DNA of 26,676 bases from Klebsormidium nitens (lineage: Eukaryota; Streptophyta; Klebsormidiophyceae; Klebsormidiales; Klebsormidiaceae), in the NCBI GenBank assembly GCA_000708835.1, contig DF237136.1, positions 11,233 through 37,908 on the forward strand, given 5' to 3'. Position numbers and translations under genes: made by a program. The notes under the pieces were generated by a model that was not told the DNA's origin, did no database searches, and saw only the letters and a program-made list of their open reading frames with translations. Below are positions 22,264 to 26,676 of this stretch, piece after piece. Position 1 is the stretch's first letter, and every line of letters begins with the position of its first letter.

Positions 22264-24203
22264 TCACACGGCACTCGTCTGTGGGCAAGATATAATGTGA
22301 GTTTCCGTGCGTGGGAGCACGCAGCAGGGGTGCGGCGCCTCACGGAGGTGCGTGTCCAGGTCGGGCCGCGCGTCGCCGCTCGCGTCCTCGTCGGTGAGCA
22401 GCGGCATGGGCTGCACCAGCAGCTGCAGCGAAGGGACGGCCCCGGCCGCCTGCTGCACATCACGGGGCAGCAGGGGAGCGGCGTCAGGGGGCCACTGCAG
22501 TGGTGGAACGCGGGGAGGACGATCAGGGGCGCGCTACTCGCAGCCAGCACAGGATCAACCAACTACATGAATCTAACTAGTGGAGGATCTGCAGATGACG
22601 ATGGGCGGTCTTGGCGACGTCACCTCAAGAACGAGCTTGCGAGTGATGCCAGCAACGGGCGGAGTGGCGGCGCGGGGGCGCTTGCCTGCTTGTAGCTGAG
22701 CATGAGGTCCTTGAAGGCCTGGAAGTCGCACAGCGTCATCAGGAAGTCGAAGACGTCGCCCTCCGCCTCCCCGTGCTCGCTGCACACACACGCCGGCCGC
22801 TCAACGTCGTCCGAGCTGCTGCTCATGCATCTAGGTCCAAAATCACATGAGTGGTGGTGGATCAGAACGCGCAGCCCGTCTTCTTCAAAGTTGCAGGGGT
22901 TGACCCTTGTTTGAGTAACATAGAGCGTCCGGATTTTTAATCAGGCCACGCCCGCTCTCAGAAAGCTCAAAGGGGCCTGGCAGCTGGAACGGGTCACGTC
23001 CTTTGGCTTTGTGCGACGCTGCCCTGTTGAGGCGCCTCACCTGAGCTGGTGCAGGAAGTCGTGGAGGGGCAGATCCGGGAGCGCCTCCGCCAGGCGCGCC
23101 GCAATCACACCGTCCAGCACGTCCACCTGCACCACACACGCGCTCAGCACTGCACTCAGCAATGCAGGGAATAAGGGAGGGGCCGCTGATGCACCTGCCG
23201 CTCTCATTTTTACGGAGGTAGCCAGGGCAGCACGGGGCAGCAGGGCAGCGGCTGGAGAGCTGGAGACTGGGAAACACTGGGGACTGCACGGTGGGCTCAC
23301 GTATTGTTGGAAGAGCTCCATGTACTCCAGCTTGTTCTCATCACTGTCCTCAAACACCGCACAGTGCGCGGCGCAGAAGGACGTCTGGGCCTCCTCAAAA
23401 TCCGCATCTGCATAGCGGCCCACACTGCTGGTAAGTGGTCACATCTGCGATGGCCACCGGCATACTGGGAGCCAGAAACAGTGTGCCCAAGAGAGATGCT
23501 TTGCATGCTGCAGAGACAAAGCAACCAGAAGTTGACCTGGTGACCATATGTAGCACACGTCGTCGCTGGCCAGGGTGGCGGCCCCCTCTGCTGGCCTGCT
23601 GCCGCCAGCTGCAGTGGCTCACCTGTGATGATGTCCTCCAGCGCCCCCACCATGCGGTCAAAGTCGGCCTCAGCCCCGCTGCTGCTCCTGCATGGCCAGG
23701 CCGCCCAGGGATGAGCAGCAGGGAAGGCCGCCCGCCAAGGACAAGGGGGCCAATCCAGACTGCCGTGCTCCTTTGAGGAGGCTGGTCATACCTGCTGTCT
23801 GCAGCTTTTCTATGACAGCAGATCAATGCACGAAAACCAATCTAGTAAACAGAACATGCGGTTGATAACTGATCTGCAGGTGGTGCACCCTGCAAGCTAC
23901 AAGAGCCAGATTTCTAGAGCTGACAAATCGAATTTTCAACTGTTTCTAGCCCTTACATACAGCAGTCGACGACCTCCTCCATCCCATCAGGTATGCACTG
24001 CGAGTCCTGGCACTCATCAGCTGCAAGAAGACAAGACAAGCTCGTCAAAGTGGCTCTGCTCCGGAAAGAAGATCTAACCCTGCTCTTCACTAGATCAAAG
24101 ATTCAACCTGCTGCAACACAGACAAGAGCAAGGGCAGGCCACTCATGGGCTCACCAATAATGTCCACGTCAAGATCCTCAAGCAGAGGGCTAGGACCGGC
24201 CAT
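22264..24203 (-). CDS. ARL2BP: ADP-ribosylation factor-like 2-binding protein (ARL2BP/BART)
   Basis: Effector that binds GTP-loaded ARL2/ARL3 GTPases; in animals it acts in mitochondria, centrosome and cilia. Exons on the minus strand: 24155-24203, 23957-24020, 23792-23809 (18 nt), 23623-23687, 23301-23407, 23041-23126, 22686-22818, 22264-22452. All phases join, giving 236 aa against 163 in human. The BART domain covers residues about 45-174: ADFDRMVGALEDIITDADFE, VFEDSDENKLEYMELFQQY, DGVIAARLAEALPDLPLHDF and GDVFDFLMTLCDFQAFKDLM align with the human order of helices. The exon starting at 23407 was fixed by phase: only the ATGCAG acceptor joins EDIIT to DADFEE. The last intron starts with GC (CAG/GCAAGC). 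The final exon may begin at 22494 instead, adding 14 residues. The acceptor near 22818 has three AG choices three nucleotides apart. The 44 N-terminal residues and about 60 C-terminal residues are not recognised. An in-frame upstream ATG at 24284 is possible. Confidence 0.85.
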
Positions 24204-26603
24204 CGAAGTTACCCGGAACGAGCTCCCCGAATTGTGTAGCTGCAGGGGATGAAGCACCACACTGCGGCAAACACTTCCAAACAAGCTGGCGACTTTGAAG
24301 AGCTGAGCGCGTGGGCTCGAGCCAACGTCAGCTTATTATTCATTTGTGAGTCTCTTGTATAGCACGGTACACAAGCTGGTGGTAAATGGAAAGTCTGTAA
24401 ACCTGTTGGCAGTGTTTTACACCCAACTTTAACCCACCTACATAGACTTCTGCATGTTCAGCGCATCGCAAGAGCTCAGAAATGAAGAAAGGGCCAATCA
24501 TACCTGATCAAGAGACCTTGCCTAAAGGAATTGTACCGTCTGCCCTAGAATTTCCTTGTAAAACGTGCGCGCACAACACAATTTTACGGCTGCGATTGCA
24601 ATTTGGTCAGGTGCTGCGAAGACTTGCCGTCCGATGTGAATGCGGAGTACCTCTCAGTGTACCAAATTGGACGGTACGTATCTATCGGTTGCCGGAGTCT
24701 TGACCTCCGATTCACCGAAGCGACGTCCGACTCGCCGCTCCGGCGACAGTACTGAGTACGGCCCCCCGTACGGCCACAAAAGCGGACTCGGGATGTTGCA
24801 CGCTTAAAGTTGGCTGATAGATCGAGGCTCATGAGCATGTGGCGGCGCCGCCTTCAATTTGGGATTGTGGAAAGCAAGAGGATAGTGCAACCCTTTGACC
24901 ATGGCCTGGGCATATTGAGTACTGACAGTAGAAAGAATGCTCACTTCTCATTACAAAGCAACTTCAAACCAGATATTCAAGCAAACCAGCCACCTCAAAC
25001 AACGTTCATATGCTCAACCTCCTGATCCTCACTCACTGTTCGACGTGACCCGCTAGCTTAGTAAGCTTGAAGCAACTGAGGGGCAACTGAGTCGATTCAA
25101 TTTTGGGGCAGATTTGCTGCAGCACACCTCGAGCTGCGGCCACCACACAACTGTACAGATGTGATTTACCACCCAAATCCATAACAGAACTGCAGTAATT
25201 TCACCAGTGCCTTAAGTCCCCCCGAACAGTTGCCCTGCTATTGCGAGACTGTCCGTGAAGACCCTCCGCGACTCAGTGCGTCTGTTCCGCGACTTTGTTC
25301 TGCGAGCTTCGCGACAAGTTCAACACCATGATGAGTTTACAACCCTTTTCGAATGTAGTGATGATCGAAGTTAGTGTCATGCATTTGGGGCTGAAGAAGC
25401 AATACCGACCGCCTGCAACGGGTTCATCAAGGCATGTTGCCGATGATCGAATCGTAATGCTGGGATTTTGGACTCCACCAACGGCCGTTGCAAAGCACTT
25501 GGAAAGTCAGCATGCACGAGTGCTTATGGAGCCAAGCTGCCATTGTTGAAAGTCTTGGAGACATGGCTACCAATTGAAAGTTGCTTATGGGCGCCAGCGA
25601 TCTTAATGCTGGCAGGTCCAAGCATCCCTATGTTCGATAAGTTCAAGCAGGTCGGCTTTCTTCGGTTTGATGCATCAGAAACCAACGAGCATGCCTTATA
25701 TTATCCTAACAGCAACTCCTCAAGGTGAGGTCACCTGTACATGCGAAGTGAAAATATGCATAGCTTGTTATTTCATCTATACCCAGATGACACATGACTT
25801 GGTTGGAATGAAGCCAACGTCGTCGTTTCGTACTTGGTCGAAGTCAAGCCATTAGACCTACTTCTTGAGTCGAGGTACAAGCTAGACCGCTTTTAGACAT
25901 CGTCATCCGTTGCCCCTTCTGCAAGCGGCAGGCGGCCCAAAGCCACGGTTGGGATGCCACTACCAGTTGGGCCTGCTCCAACAGTTGAGCGTCTGATTAA
26001 TTGAAGGTAGCAATTAAGTTCCCCGGTTGAGTCGTCCGCCAGATAACAGTTCACTTTGAAAACATCCAACATGTGAATCATTGTACCTCGAAGACATTGA
26101 AGAACTAATTGGCGAATTATCCTGAACCAGTTTCCAGTGCTCGGTAGATGAGCCGATGATGATGATTGATGTTGATCCTGATGTGGCAGGACTCGAAGCA
26201 CGGCCTAGCTAGTGAGCGCCGTGCTGTGGGCAAAAAGAGTCGGCTGGCCGTTGGAGAAGCAAGCATGATGCAACCAAGCATCCCAAACAGGAACGTACTG
26301 CAAGCCGAAAACTAGGTATACAAAGTCTCGGAAAGGCGCTCTATAGTTACAGTAGATTTGGCTTTCACTCGATGCCTGGAGGTGGCAATCGAACGTTCAT
26401 CATGAGCACCTTCGCGGTAGCGAAGCCTGGATGCTGCAGAACGACTGGGACGCTTTGAGCATACGTATGATACAATGTCAATGATGTCAGTTTTGCTCCC
26501 ACGGGCCCTGCCCGTTGCTGACTGTCTCGTGCATCGACTGCACTTGACACAGGCACGGAGAGGGCCTCACATACTACCACTTACTAGAATGTGAATCACT
26601 GAA
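24204..26603. other. Gene-poor region
   Basis: No exon chain or protein family was recognised on either strand. The longer open frames (for example 25295-25549 on plus, 25893-26201 on minus) have no signature and overlap others. One GTAC-rich block is listed separately. The leftmost part presumably contains the promoter of the ARL2BP gene. Confidence 0.5.
24533..24771. repeat. GTAC-rich cluster 3
   Basis: Seven GTAC sites (24533, 24647, 24659, 24674, 24749, 24756, 24768) lie in 239 bases, where about one is expected. The block is about 330 bp upstream of the ARL2BP start. It is weaker than clusters 1 and 2, and contains no GGTACC. Confidence 0.4.
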
Positions 26604-26660
26604 ATGATCGAGTCCAAGGGGGGGAGCCGCGTGTCCTCCAAACCCTTCGGCGTCGACTTC
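26604..26660 (+). CDS. Possible first exon of a gene cut by the window edge
   Basis: ATG at 26604 opens MIESKGGSRVSSKPFGVDF, which runs exactly to a good splice donor (GTGAGT at 26661) in phase 0. The rest would lie beyond the window. I do not recognise the protein. The exon could also begin at an upstream acceptor, so neither start nor function is certain. Confidence 0.35.
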
Positions 26661-26676
26661 GTGAGTACTTCCCCTC

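Noticed and set aside
22129-22695. Plus-strand open frame of 188 codons
   Set aside because: It is antisense to the last ARL2BP exon and the adjoining intron and shows no protein family pattern.
23408-23423. Unspliced extension of the ARL2BP exon to give a GRYADADFEE start
   Set aside because: No acceptor upstream joins in phase with the preceding exon, while the ATGCAG acceptor at 23408 gives the expected EDIIT-DADFEE join.

Overview
The window looks like nuclear DNA of a green alga (Chlorophyta; the lineage within it is not resolved). The protein-coding genes are split into many short exons with GT-AG introns, most acceptors end in TGCAG or TTGCAG, the encoded proteins are plant-lineage in character, and the poly(A)-type signal TGTAA lies downstream of the two + strand genes. 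All gene models below were assembled by hand from splice sites, reading phase and protein family patterns. No transcript evidence was available.

Layout. 1-3375 is gene-poor and holds two striking clusters of the tetranucleotide GTAC. 3543-6532 (-) encodes a SRPBCC/START-like (polyketide cyclase/COQ10-type) protein with an unrecognised N-terminal region; its 3' end is unresolved. It stands head-to-head with 6761-10282 (+), a 14-exon gene for a peroxisomal NAD/CoA-type mitochondrial-family carrier (PXN), complete at 341 aa. 10283-11251 is empty. 11252-13770 (-) encodes the catalytic 20S proteasome subunit beta-5, 8 exons and 289 aa. 13771-14715 is a divergent promoter region that contains a 3 x 16 bp tandem repeat and a 526-bp element bounded by 18-bp terminal inverted repeats, probably a MITE-like insertion. 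14716-20309 (+) encodes a divergent polysaccharide deacetylase (YibQ/Polysacc_deac_2 family), normally bacterial, fused to a GC-rich tail of about 870 aa in one exon. 20310-22263 has no recognisable gene. 22264-24203 (-) encodes an ARL2-binding protein (ARL2BP/BART) with a GC-AG intron and an 18-nt micro-exon. 24204-26603 is gene-poor with a third GTAC cluster. The first exon of another + strand gene may start at 26604 and run off the window.

The genes do not form a pathway. They cover peroxisomal cofactor transport, protein degradation, lipid or quinone binding, ARL2/ARL3 GTPase signalling and a transferred carbohydrate-esterase-like enzyme. The most unusual items are the eukaryotic YibQ fusion, the TIR element in the beta-5/YibQ divergent promoter, and the GTAC-rich intergenic clusters, which recall the binding core of SBP-domain regulators such as the algal copper regulator CRR1.
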